The notes below the pieces were generated by a model. The model had not been told where the DNA came from. It did no database searches and saw nothing but the letters and a program-made list of their open reading frames with translations. Positions 16,779 through 25,029 of a stretch of DNA of 64,000 nucleotides are shown here, piece after piece. Origin of the DNA: Mycolicibacterium rhodesiae JS60 (GTDB lineage Bacteria > Actinomycetota > Actinomycetes > Mycobacteriales > Mycobacteriaceae); assembly GCA_000230935.2 (NCBI GenBank), contig AGIQ01000007.1:62001-126000 (forward strand). Direction: 5' to 3'. The first letter of the stretch is position 1, and every line of letters begins with the position of its first letter. Position numbers and translations under genes: made by a program.

Positions 16779-17789
16779 GTGTCGAATCATTTCACCGGCC
16801 TGAGCCTGGGGCCGCCACTCGGTGATCAGCGGCTGGACCTGTGTGACCTGTATGCGTTCGTCTCGCCGGCCGACCCGTCGCGCACGGTGCTGATCCTCAA
16901 CGCCAACCCGAACGCCGACGCGCTGCACCCCGACGCCATCTACCGGTTGGCGGTGGACAACGACGGGGATCTGCTCAACGACATCGCATTCAGCTTCGTC
17001 TTCTCCGAGCCCGCCGACGGGCGCCAGACCGTCGACGTGTTCATGGCCGTCGGCGACGAGGCGGAATCACCACTTCCGCTGGGAGAAAAGATCTTCGAGG
17101 CCGTCGAGGTGTCGTTCGGTCCGACCGCCAACGTGCATACGTCCGGGCACTTTACGTTCGCCGCGGGCGCGCGCAGTGACGCGTTCTTCTTCGATTTCGA
17201 CGGCATCAAGAACCTTTTCGACACCAGCGGTAAGCGCAACTTCACCGACCTGCATCTGGGCGACACGTCACCGTGGACCGGGGTGGACTCCAACCTGACG
17301 GCCAATGTGTTCTCCATCGCCATCGAGTTGCCGACCGCCGAACTGGGCGCCAATCCCGACATCCGGATCTGGGGGCGGTGCAGCGTCAAGCAGGATGGCG
17401 AGCTGCTCCATGTCGACCGGGCCGGCCATCCCTCGGTGAGCAGCTTCTTCAACACCGACGACACCAAGCTGGAATACAACGCCAGCGTGCCGGTCAACGA
17501 CCGGGCGCGCTGGACCGCGCAGTTCGTCCATTTGATGGGACACACCGGCGGCTACACCGAGGAGGAGGCCGAGGCGGAGATCGACCGCGAGGGCACGCTT
17601 CCCGACATGTTGCATTTCGACCCGAGCAAGCCGGCGAAATACCCCAACGGCCGGGTGTTCACCGACGATGTGATCGACTACCGACTGGCGTTCCTGACCA
17701 AGGGCGACTGCCCGCCAAGCGGGCTGGCTCCGCACACCGACACCCTCGACGTCTTTCCGTATCTGGGCAACCCGCACCCGGCGAGTTAG
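16779..17789 (+). CDS. DUF4331 family protein
   Basis: 336 residues from the GTG at 16779 (AAGG eight bases upstream; an in-frame TTG lies three bases before). DUF4331 features are seen: LDLCDLYAFVSPADPSRTVLILNANP near the start, YRLAVDNDGD, FFFDFDGI and DVFPYLGNPH at the end. The repeated acidic D-rich loops (DNDGD, FDFDG) suggest calcium or metal binding. Such proteins are often found near oxidoreductases and their role is undetermined. No signal peptide is seen. The stop overlaps the convergent chorismate mutase gene by four bases. Confidence 0.8.
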   Translation: MSNHFTGLSLGPPLGDQRLDLCDLYAFVSPADPSRTVLILNANPNADALHPDAIYRLAVDNDGDLLNDIAFSFVFSEPADGRQTVDVFMAVGDEAESPLPLGEKIFEAVEVSFGPTANVHTSGHFTFAAGARSDAFFFDFDGIKNLFDTSGKRNFTDLHLGDTSPWTGVDSNLTANVFSIAIELPTAELGANPDIRIWGRCSVKQDGELLHVDRAGHPSVSSFFNTDDTKLEYNASVPVNDRARWTAQFVHLMGHTGGYTEEEAEAEIDREGTLPDMLHFDPSKPAKYPNGRVFTDDVIDYRLAFLTKGDCPPSGLAPHTDTLDVFPYLGNPHPAS

Positions 17790-18355
17790 CCTGCGGGACA
17801 GTAGGATCTGGTCGCGACGTCGAGCGCAGTCCGGTAGAGGTCGTCGAACTGCCGCTCGCCGGCGACGATGTTCTTGGCCGCGTCCAGCGCCGGCCGGCAG
17901 CCGGGGGAGTTCAGCAGCGGCCACTGCACCGAGAACTGCTCGACGATCTGGCGATTGAGCCCGTCGATGACCGCGCGAGACGCCGACAGATCCGGCGCTG
18001 CGCTCGGCGCACCTGCCGGGTCGAATTTCCAGCCGGCGAACCTGGCGTACTCGATCGCCTCGGTGGCATTGATCTGGTTGGTGAATGCTTGTGTGACGTA
18101 ATCGGTTGCCACACCGCGTGATTCGGCATCCTTCGAGACTGCGTCCAGTACCACCTTGACCCGGGCCGGGTCCGTGATCGGACCACCGGTCAGCCACTTG
18201 TTGGCAGCCACCGCATCGGCGGTCTGCAGGCGCTGTGCCGCGGCATCGACCAGGTTGTACAGCGGTTCGGGCGAATCAGCCGAAGCCGGAGCGGCGGCCG
18301 CGACAGCCAGCATCGTCATCGTCGCTGCGGCGCCGCGCGCCAGGGCAGTGCTCAT
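17786..18355 (-). CDS. Secreted chorismate mutase (AroQ gamma class)
   Basis: 189 residues. AGGAGG sits nine bases before the ATG at 18355, which decides the start over a nearer ATG. The Sec signal peptide (to about residue 27, ending APASA) precedes an all-helical AroQ domain: LVDAAAQRLQTADAVAANKW, VTQAFTNQINATEAIEYARFAGWKF and DLSASRAVIDGLN, matching the periplasmic M. tuberculosis enzyme Rv1885c from memory. It converts chorismate to prephenate, yet outside the cytoplasm where neither is known to be used. Two C-terminal cysteines probably form the family disulfide. Divergent from the methyltransferase gene 46 bases away. Confidence 0.88.
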   Translation of the reverse strand: MSTALARGAAATMTMLAVAAAAPASADSPEPLYNLVDAAAQRLQTADAVAANKWLTGGPITDPARVKVVLDAVSKDAESRGVATDYVTQAFTNQINATEAIEYARFAGWKFDPAGAPSAAPDLSASRAVIDGLNRQIVEQFSVQWPLLNSPGCRPALDAAKNIVAGERQFDDLYRTALDVATRSYCPAG

Positions 18356-18401
18356 GAGTTCCATCCTCCTATTGCCGCCGATATCGGCCTTGACGTTAAC
18401 T

Positions 18402-19205
18402 GTGTCGGTGGCGGACTGGAGCGGCAAGGACTACAGCAGGATCAGCAGCCTACAACGCTCTGTTGCCACCGAGACCCTGGCCGAACTCGTCGTCGACGGC
18501 ACCGAGTGGGTGCTCGACATCGGCTGCGGCGACGGCTTCCTCACCCGTCAGATCGCCGGTCGACTCACCCGCGGATACATCGTCGGCGTCGACGCCTCGC
18601 CGAGAATGGTGACTGCCGCCGGGGAAGGCGGGGCCTCGGCGCCCGCCGGTCCGGTATTCGTCTGCGCCGACGCTCGACGGCTGCCCTTCGGAAGCAGCTT
18701 CGACATGGTGGTCTCGTTCAACGCGCTGCACTGGGTGCCGCAGCTCGGTGAGGCGCTGGCCGGTATCGCCGCGGTGCTGCGCCCCGGCGGGCGGGCCCTG
18801 ATTCAGATGGTCTGCGGCAGTGCGCGGCCGAGCATCGAGTCCACCGCAATGCAGGTGGCGGGCACTGCGCGGTGGGCGCCGCACTTCACCGGTTTCAGCA
18901 CGCCGTTCACCCATCCCGACCCGGCGGGATTCGGTGAGCTGGCGCAGCGCAACGGGCTTCGGCTGGATACGGTGACGGTGCGCGATCGCCAGTGGGATTT
19001 CGAGACCACCGAGCAGTTCACGGCATGGTGCACGGTCGGCTGCACGGCCTGGACCGACCACGTCCCCGAGCCCGAGCGTGCCGAGTTCGTCGACGACATG
19101 GTGGGCGCCTACGAGCCGGTGGTGGGCCGACCCGGGCTGTTCCGGTTCATGCAACTGCGGGCCGAGCTGCACACCGGTGCGGTCAGCCGACCGGCCCCGC
19201 GCTGA
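18402..19205 (+). CDS. Class I SAM-dependent methyltransferase
   Basis: 267 residues from GTG at 18402 (another GTG two codons later). The SAM motif I is VLDIGCGDGFLT, motif II acidic residue is in VGVDASPRMV, motif III/IV are CADARRLPFGSSFDMVVSFNALHWV and motif post-I LRPGGRALIQM. This pattern matches small-molecule methyltransferases of the trans-aconitate methyltransferase type (methyltransf_11/25). Cytosolic; acceptor unknown. The upstream frame to 18156 lies antisense to the chorismate mutase gene and is not coding. The 3' end overlaps the convergent protease gene by 23 bases. Confidence 0.82.
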   Translation: MSVADWSGKDYSRISSLQRSVATETLAELVVDGTEWVLDIGCGDGFLTRQIAGRLTRGYIVGVDASPRMVTAAGEGGASAPAGPVFVCADARRLPFGSSFDMVVSFNALHWVPQLGEALAGIAAVLRPGGRALIQMVCGSARPSIESTAMQVAGTARWAPHFTGFSTPFTHPDPAGFGELAQRNGLRLDTVTVRDRQWDFETTEQFTAWCTVGCTAWTDHVPEPERAEFVDDMVGAYEPVVGRPGLFRFMQLRAELHTGAVSRPAPR

Positions 19206-20256
19206 GCACCACGGGCGCGGTGCGCGGATTGCCTTCGCGGTCGATCCAGCTCAGCGTGATGGTGTCACCAGGATGGTGGGCGTCCATGATGTTCGACAGG
19301 TCCGTGGCGGTGTTGACGGTGACGCCGTCCACCGCCACGATGACGTCACCGCTGGCGATGCCGATCCCGCGCGCCGGGGTATCCGGAAGTACTTGGCGCA
19401 CAACCGCTCCCGCTGGACCGCCTTCGTTCGCGTCGGCGATTCCGACACCGATGAAGGCAGTGTCCCCCATGTGCACGCCGGGCCCGCCGCCCGACCGGAT
19501 GGCATTGGCGATGCCGAGCGCACGGTCGATCGGGATGGCGAAACCCTCGCCGCCGCGGACGTTGCCCATCCGGTAGGTCAGGGTGGCGGCGACGTTGACG
19601 CCGATCACCTGGCCGGCCGCGTTGACCAATGGGCCACCGGAATCACCGGGCCGGACGTCGGCAGCCACCCGGATCAGGTCGCCGAGTTCCCTTGTCCCGC
19701 CACCGGATTCGTCTGAGGCGCGCACCGATGCGCCGAGTTGGGTGATAGTGCCCGGTGAGAAGCTCGGGGCACCGCCTGCCCCGCCGGCGTTGCCGATCGC
19801 CGCGATCGGGTCGCCGACCGCGATGCCAGACGAGGTGCCCAGTGTCGCGACGGGGAGGTCGCTGGCGCCGCGCAAGCGGACCAGGGCAATGTCGTTTGCC
19901 CGGTCATAGCCGATGACGTCGACAGGGTAGGTGCGCCCGTTGGCCAGGCTGGTGGCCGTGATCCCGGTGGCGCCCTCGATCACGTGGTTGTTGGTCAGCA
20001 CCTCGCCGCTGGGGTCGAGCACGATGCCGGTGCCCGCGCCGACCGCGCTCTGATAATTCAGCGTGGTATTGATATCGACGAGTCCCGGGGTGACCTGCCC
20101 GAGCACCGCGGACTGGTCGAGCGGCGCCAGGGGGACCGGGCGCGCCGGCGCCGGCGCCGCGTGCACGGGACCCGCGAGAAGACCCGGCACGAGAAGAAGG
20201 GCCGCCAGCAGGGTCATCAGCCGGCGGCCGTGGCGAAGCGGAAGCTTTGCGTCCAT
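19183..20256 (-). CDS. Exported PepA-like trypsin-family serine protease with PDZ domain
   Basis: 357 residues. The signal peptide (to about residue 34) is followed by an S1C/HtrA-type chymotrypsin fold: GTGIVLDPSGEVLTNNHV (His), YDRANDIALV (Asp) and RPGDSGGPLVN (Ser), then a PDZ domain (about 250-350) with IGVGI and ASGDVIVAVDG. The order and sequence resemble mycobacterial PepA (Mtb32A, Rv0125) more than the membrane-anchored HtrA/PepD. It likely cleaves or chaperones proteins in the cell wall space. All three catalytic residues are present. Confidence 0.88.
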   Translation of the reverse strand: MDAKLPLRHGRRLMTLLAALLLVPGLLAGPVHAAPAPARPVPLAPLDQSAVLGQVTPGLVDINTTLNYQSAVGAGTGIVLDPSGEVLTNNHVIEGATGITATSLANGRTYPVDVIGYDRANDIALVRLRGASDLPVATLGTSSGIAVGDPIAAIGNAGGAGGAPSFSPGTITQLGASVRASDESGGGTRELGDLIRVAADVRPGDSGGPLVNAAGQVIGVNVAATLTYRMGNVRGGEGFAIPIDRALGIANAIRSGGGPGVHMGDTAFIGVGIADANEGGPAGAVVRQVLPDTPARGIGIASGDVIVAVDGVTVNTATDLSNIMDAHHPGDTITLSWIDREGNPRTAPVVLSAGPVG

Positions 20257-20443
20257 AGCTCAACTTTGCCTGAAAAGCGGCCCGCATGGCACTGGAGACG
20301 CTGTTCTGGCCGCTCGTGTTGTTGCTGAGCGAAATGTCACGGTTTGGCGGACCACACATTTGGGCAGTCCCTTCCACAGCGTCGACTCCCCGCATCGGCC
20401 AGCTCGTCTCGACACCCGCACCGGAGCAGAAGGGAATCCCGAC

Positions 20444-20695
20444 GTGAGCACTCCAGACCCCGCCGAAATCTTCGCTGACCAGGGCTCCCAGCAGCACCAC
20501 CGGACCGGAAAACCGGTGGTGAGCGAGGACGCGAAGACCAAGGCGAGAGACATGATGAGGGCGTACGAGGACCGGCCCACCGCGGTGTTGCCAGGATCGG
20601 ACAACACCGTCACCGGAACCGCGGTGAACGAGTGGCTCGATGAGGAAGGACGGCCCATTTACGGCAAGGACGACGATGCCGGACATTCTTCATAA
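20444..20695 (+). CDS. Small acidic hypothetical protein
   Basis: 83 residues from a GTG at 20444, preceded by AGAAGGGA. It is polar and charged with no membrane segment. The C-terminus GTAVNEWLDEEGRPIYGKDD looks conserved in style, but I recognise no family. It stands alone between the protease gene and the methyltransferase gene. The 187 bases upstream (20257-20443) hold no gene I can support. Confidence 0.6.
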   Translation: MSTPDPAEIFADQGSQQHHRTGKPVVSEDAKTKARDMMRAYEDRPTAVLPGSDNTVTGTAVNEWLDEEGRPIYGKDDDAGHSS

Positions 20696-20736
20696 CAGCC
20701 GACACCTAGCTGCTTCACAGTTTGCTCGAGTGGGGA

Positions 20737-20748
20737 CAAACCGGTTTG
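20737..20748. promoter_or_regulatory. 12-bp perfect palindrome upstream of the mycolic methyltransferase
   Basis: CAAACCGGTTTG is perfectly palindromic and sits seven bases before a TAGGCT -10-like box (20755-20760). GGGACA at 20733-20738 could be a degenerate -35 element, which the palindrome would overlap. A candidate operator. Confidence 0.4.
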
Positions 20749-20878
20749 GTCGCGTAGGCTACCGGGGTTACGTCACCAGGGGAGTGTGACCGGTCAAGCG
20801 GGGTTGGCCGGAGTGCAGACGCAAGAACAGGACATCTCGTTGCTCAATTCACCCGCACACGCAGAAGAGGTCGATCTC

Positions 20879-21733
20879 ATGGAGCCACGTTTCGACGACG
20901 TGCAGCACCATTACGACCTGTCTGACGACTTCTACCGGCTCTTCCTGGATAGGACGCAGACCTACAGCTGCGCGTACTTCGAGCCCGACGACCTGACGCT
21001 GGAAGAAGCGCAGCTCGCGAAGATCGATCTGTCGCTCGGCAAGCTGGGCCTGCAGCCCGGCATGACGTTGCTCGACATCGGTTGTGGCTGGGGGGCCACG
21101 ATGATGCGCGCGCTCGAGCACTACGACGTCAACGTCGTCGGTCTGACCCTGAGCAAGAATCAGGCGCTGCACGTCCAGGAGTTGTTCGACGCATCCGACA
21201 GCCCGCGGTCCCGGCGGGTCCTGCTGGAAGGCTGGGAACAGTTCGACGAGCCGGTCGACCGGATCGTGTCCATCGGCGCATTCGAGCACTTCGGATCCGA
21301 CCGTTACAACGCATTCTTCAAAATGGCCTATGAGGCGCTGCCCGCGGACGGCGTCATGTTGCTGCACACCATCGTTCTGCCGAGTGACGAGGATTTTGCT
21401 GCGCGCGAAATGCCAATCACCATGCGGCATTTGAAGTTCTTCAAATTCATCATGGACGAAATCTTCCCGGGCGGCCGGCTGCCCAAAGTAACCGACGTCC
21501 AAGACCACGCCACCCGCGCCGGGTTCGCCGTCAACCGCGTCCACCCGCTGCGGATGCACTACGCCCGGACCCTGGACCTGTGGGCGGCCGCACTGGAGGC
21601 CAACGAAGAAGAGGCGGTCGCCCTGCAGTCTCGCGAGGTCTACGACCGTTATATGCGGTACCTGACCGGCTGCGCCGAGCTGTTCCGTGACGGCTACACC
21701 GATATCTGCCAGTTCACCCTGGCCAAGGGCTGA
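20879..21733 (+). CDS. Cyclopropane/mycolic acid methyltransferase family protein
   Basis: 284 residues from the ATG at 20879 (AGAAGAGG eight bases upstream), a length that fits CmaA/MmaA/PcaA/UmaA enzymes (about 285-300). A GTG at 20786 would add 31 residues. VQHHYDLSDDFYRLFLD, TYSCAYF, the SAM motif LLDIGCGWGATM, GLTLSKNQ and SIGAFEHFG match the family. The reaction is SAM-dependent methyl transfer onto a double bond of a meromycolate chain or other unsaturated fatty acid, giving cyclopropane or methyl-branched products. Which member it is cannot be decided without alignment. Confidence 0.88.
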   Translation: MEPRFDDVQHHYDLSDDFYRLFLDRTQTYSCAYFEPDDLTLEEAQLAKIDLSLGKLGLQPGMTLLDIGCGWGATMMRALEHYDVNVVGLTLSKNQALHVQELFDASDSPRSRRVLLEGWEQFDEPVDRIVSIGAFEHFGSDRYNAFFKMAYEALPADGVMLLHTIVLPSDEDFAAREMPITMRHLKFFKFIMDEIFPGGRLPKVTDVQDHATRAGFAVNRVHPLRMHYARTLDLWAAALEANEEEAVALQSREVYDRYMRYLTGCAELFRDGYTDICQFTLAKG

Positions 21734-21763
21734 CGGCCACCGCCAGCCCTTCGCCTCACCTCG

Positions 21764-21904
21764 TCAGGTGAACGGGCACACCTCGACGCATCCCCCGGTG
21801 TGCGCCATGTTCTCGATGTCGTCATCGACGTTATGGGCCCTGCGCAGGCGGCGTCGCGAGTCGAAGGCCCACACCTCGTAGGGCCATTGGTCCTCAGCCG
21901 GGTG
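21764..21904 (-). pseudogene. Possible short coding remnant or unannotated small ORF
   Basis: A 46-codon minus-strand frame between stops reads as plausible protein (QWPYEVWAFDSRRRLRR, then NVDDDIENMAHTGGCVEVCPFT) but has no good start; a GTG inside it would give 36 residues. There is no ribosome-binding site at the right distance. It may be the tail of a degraded gene or a real small protein. The rest of the gap 21734-21943 shows nothing else. Confidence 0.3.
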
Positions 21905-21943
21905 TTAGCATGCGCGCGCAGTCGGTGTCGATGAGGAGATGCA

Positions 21944-22474
21944 ATGGTCCGCGCAGTGGTACGCGGTGGCGCGGCCCTCGTCATGATGCTGTCCGGCGTG
22001 GGTTATGGCCCCGGCACTCCACATTCGGCGGCCGACCCGGGCGCGACCGTCTACATGTTCGGCAGCTGCTACGACCCGAGCCAGCCCCTGCAGGAGCAGC
22101 CCCGGCGAGTGGTCTACGGGTGCGACTCCACCAGCGTCATGGAGAACATGACGTGGAGTTCGTGGGGCGCCGACGGTGCCACGGGCACCGGCACCGACAA
22201 TTCCGTTCAATGCCAACCGAATTGCGCGCAGGGACCGCACCTGTACAACCCGATCGTGGTGCACGCGTGGAATCCTGTTCCCGCCACCACCCCCGGCTGC
22301 CCGGACAACGCGAAGTTCTTCACCGATTTCACCGTCGCCTACCCGGCCGGCGTCCCGCCGTGGGTGGTTCCCGGGACGACCTGGGGGCCCGGCGTGCAAT
22401 ACACCTACGTCGACGGCATGCCCGCGGTGCACTTCTTCGATCAAAAGCCCTACAGCTGCACACCGCTGTCCTGA
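21944..22474 (+). CDS. Secreted hypothetical protein with cysteine pairs
   Basis: 176 residues. AGGAGA lies six bases before the ATG. A signal peptide (about residues 1-30) precedes a mature domain rich in Trp, Tyr, Gly and Pro with six cysteines (GSCYDP, YGCDS, QCQPNC, PGCPD, YSCTP), so disulfides are likely. No recognised domain. It is followed within five bases by a membrane-anchored protein gene, suggesting an operon of envelope proteins. Confidence 0.7.
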   Translation: MVRAVVRGGAALVMMLSGVGYGPGTPHSAADPGATVYMFGSCYDPSQPLQEQPRRVVYGCDSTSVMENMTWSSWGADGATGTGTDNSVQCQPNCAQGPHLYNPIVVHAWNPVPATTPGCPDNAKFFTDFTVAYPAGVPPWVVPGTTWGPGVQYTYVDGMPAVHFFDQKPYSCTPLS

Positions 22475-22478
22475 CGTG

Positions 22479-23048
22479 ATGCCTGCCGCGACCGGCCTTC
22501 GCTCCAAACCCGCAAAGCTGCTGATTGCGGCCGCATTGCTGCTCGGTCTGGTGTGGGGCGTGAGTTTCGTTGCGCTGCACTATTTTCGAGATATGCGCGG
22601 CGCGGCGGTCGATCCGGTCGCACACCCGCTGACCGACGAGCAGGCGAAGCTCCAGGTCCTCGAGCCGGCACGGGAGATCGCCGGTGCCGGAAAGCTGACG
22701 GGTGTCAGCGCGAGCTATCTGCTCATGTCGTGCACGAACGCCGACGAACCGCCTTATCAGGGCGCGATCTACCTCAACTTCGACGTGCCAGGCGTCATGG
22801 ACACCCCGCAGTACTTCGCGTCGATCGCGGCGGCCATGGCGGCCAACGGGTGGACCGAGGCGATGGCGCCGGGTCGCCACCCCGGCGGCCGGACCTTCAC
22901 CCGCAACGGCGTGACGGTCATCTTTTTCCGCACTACCGACTCCGACAACCGCGCCACCATGCAGATCTATGGCGAATGCCGCAACACCACCGACCACCGG
23001 GCGGATCCGACCGGATGGGTCGACGTCACCGCCGCATTGCCCCGCTGA
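22479..23048 (+). CDS. Single-pass membrane protein, extracytoplasmic domain
   Basis: 189 residues from the ATG at 22479 (a GTG three bases earlier is also in frame). One N-terminal transmembrane helix (about residues 14-36) anchors an outside domain with two cysteines (LLMSCTN and YGECRN). Its AAMAANGWTEA and RNGVTVIFFRT elements look like a small alpha/beta fold. Neighbouring secreted gene is five bases upstream. Family not recognised. Confidence 0.7.
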   Translation: MPAATGLRSKPAKLLIAAALLLGLVWGVSFVALHYFRDMRGAAVDPVAHPLTDEQAKLQVLEPAREIAGAGKLTGVSASYLLMSCTNADEPPYQGAIYLNFDVPGVMDTPQYFASIAAAMAANGWTEAMAPGRHPGGRTFTRNGVTVIFFRTTDSDNRATMQIYGECRNTTDHRADPTGWVDVTAALPR

Positions 23049-23144
23049 CGGGTTGGGGCAACCCGCAGTTCGGGACTTTGGTCCCTGCGGAACGGGCCCT
23101 CCAGCGCATGTGTGGTACGGCGAGTCACAGATAGGCTTCGCCCC

Positions 23145-23489
23145 ATGACCTACGTGATCAGCAGTGCGTGTGTCGATATAAAACACAAGGCCTGCATGAA
23201 GGAATGCCCGGTCGACTGCATCTACGAGGGCGACCGGACCATGTACATCAATCCCACCGAATGCGTGGAATGCGGCGCCTGCCGGATCCTGTGCGAGGTC
23301 GACGCAATCTATTTCGAGAGCGACCTCCCCGAGGAGGAGAAGAAGTTCCTGGCCGACAACGCCGCATTCTTCACCGACATCCTGCCCGGCCGCGATGCCC
23401 CGATTGGGAACCCGGGCGGAGCCGACGAGCTCGGCCCGGTCGGCGTGGACACCCCGATGGTGGCCGCCCTGCCGCGCCACCAGGACTGA
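23145..23489 (+). CDS. Seven-iron-type ferredoxin
   Basis: 114 residues. The N-terminus has the 3Fe-4S/4Fe-4S spacing of bacterial 7Fe ferredoxins: ACVDIKHKACMKECPVD (CxxxxxxxC...CP) and CVECGACRILCE (CxxCxxCxxxC). The usual proline after the last cysteine is glutamate. An acidic C-terminal tail (PEEEKKFLADNAAFF) is typical of actinobacterial FdxA/FdxC proteins. It carries electrons, possibly to P450s such as those in this window. Monocistronic, with 237 bases downstream before the next gene in which I see only a TAGGCT -10-like box at 23595. Confidence 0.85.
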   Translation: MTYVISSACVDIKHKACMKECPVDCIYEGDRTMYINPTECVECGACRILCEVDAIYFESDLPEEEKKFLADNAAFFTDILPGRDAPIGNPGGADELGPVGVDTPMVAALPRHQD

Positions 23490-23726
23490 TGCCAGCCGCT
23501 GCTCGTCGTTGAACGTCGGGTCTCGGCCGTTATCGGATCGTCTCCGTAGCGGGACCGCACAGCGCTCATTCGCCGGTATACGCGACTGCGGGTAGGCTCC
23601 ACGGAGATCGAAGACGACCACGCTGTCCCGGTTCGCTTCTGACGCTTCCAGCGCGACGTACCGCACCAGATGTTCGGTGCCTCTGCACGTGCTGTGTGAA
23701 GCCGGCGAAGACAGGACCGGAGAGGA

Positions 23727-24881
23727 GTGCTTCAGTTGGACACGGTCCTGGGACTGTCGATGACCCCGACCACCGTCGGACTCGTCCTTGTCCAAGGTGA
23801 CGGAGTCGACGGCGCCACGAAGGGGCACGACACGTTCGAGGTGCGCCGCGGTGGGTTCAGCCCGGTCACGACGTCGGAGTTCGTTGCCGAGGCGCTGTCG
23901 CGCACCCAGGCCATCGCCGGCGGTCAGCGCCTGCAGTCCATTGGGGTGACCTGGAGCGATGACGCCTCGGTCGAGGCCTCGCTGTTGCTCGACTCGCTGG
24001 CCGATTCTGGATTCGACAACGTGATCCCGATCCGTCTGCCGGAGGCCACCGAAGCCTTTGCCCGCGGTATCGGCGAGGTGATCGGCTCCGACGTCACCGC
24101 GGTGTGTGTCGTCGAGCCCGAAGCCGTCGTCACGCTGGTGGTGGACGCCGAGGAAGGTGCGGTGCAGACCGCGATCAGCTACGACCTGGACACCGACCAG
24201 GACCTGATCAGCTGGCTGTCCGGGATCCTGAGCGCCAGCGAATGGCAGCCCGACGGGCTGGTGCTGCTGGGCTCCGGGGGCGACTTCGACGCGATCGCCC
24301 GCCGTCTCGAGGAGATCCAGGGCATCCCGGTGTTCGCACCGGCCGAGGCGGAACTCGCGTTGGCCCGCGGCGCGGCCCTGGCCACAGTGAACAGCATCGC
24401 CGCGTTCGACGACCCGCTGTTCACCTTCCCGGCCCCGCCGGTCGCGTCACGCCGGGAGTCCAAGTCCATGCGCGCCGCGACGGCGCTGCTGGCCGGCGGC
24501 GTGGTGGCGTTCGTGGTGTCGGCGTCGGTGGCGGTAGGCCTGGAACTGCTGCCCACCCACGGGCCGCGTCCCGAGCATCGCGACGTGGTGAACACCGCCG
24601 AGACGCCCGCACTGCGGCCCGACAGCGCTCCCGAGGCACCGGCCCCACTTCCGGAAGCCGAGCCCACGTTCGACGCCGCTCCGGTCGTCGCGATGACGAT
24701 GAACATGCCACCGCCCGAGGCGCCGCCCGCCGATGTCCCGCCTGCCCCTGCACCCGAGGCCCCGGTCGAAGCGATGGCGCCCGCGGCACCACCGGCAGTC
24801 ATCGCGCCGCCGCCGGTCCCGCAGAAGCCGTCGTTGCGGACCCGTCTGCGGGAGCGGCTGCAGGGGATCAACGGCGGATAG
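23727..24881 (+). CDS. DUF7159-type mycobacterial protein with proline-rich tail
   Basis: 384 residues from a GTG with GGAGAGGA just upstream. The N-terminal part (LDTVLGLSMTPTTVGLVLVQGDGVDG through about residue 235) has the repeating strand pattern of an actin/ASKHA-like nucleotide fold that mycobacteria share under DUF7159. A transmembrane helix follows (about 250-272), then a Pro/Ala-rich extracytoplasmic tail of about 100 residues, ending in a basic RTRLRERLQG. Likely an envelope-associated sensor or scaffold; function unknown. Confidence 0.75.
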   Translation: MLQLDTVLGLSMTPTTVGLVLVQGDGVDGATKGHDTFEVRRGGFSPVTTSEFVAEALSRTQAIAGGQRLQSIGVTWSDDASVEASLLLDSLADSGFDNVIPIRLPEATEAFARGIGEVIGSDVTAVCVVEPEAVVTLVVDAEEGAVQTAISYDLDTDQDLISWLSGILSASEWQPDGLVLLGSGGDFDAIARRLEEIQGIPVFAPAEAELALARGAALATVNSIAAFDDPLFTFPAPPVASRRESKSMRAATALLAGGVVAFVVSASVAVGLELLPTHGPRPEHRDVVNTAETPALRPDSAPEAPAPLPEAEPTFDAAPVVAMTMNMPPPEAPPADVPPAPAPEAPVEAMAPAAPPAVIAPPPVPQKPSLRTRLRERLQGINGG

Positions 24882-25029
24882 CCGCCGAGTTTCGCTGACA
24901 GTCCGTCTCGGCACCCCCGGGGCGGCCACCCCGGCGCAGTTGGGGCATGTCCCGGCATGTTTGGCGAGCGCATCGATGCCAAGCCTTTAGACTGGGCCTT
25001 TGCTGATCGCCCACGTGAGGACGGGAGCC

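Noticed and set aside
22329..23828. A 499-codon minus-strand frame across three small genes
   Set aside because: It runs antisense to a ferredoxin with intact cysteine motifs and to secreted-protein genes; no domain or start signal.
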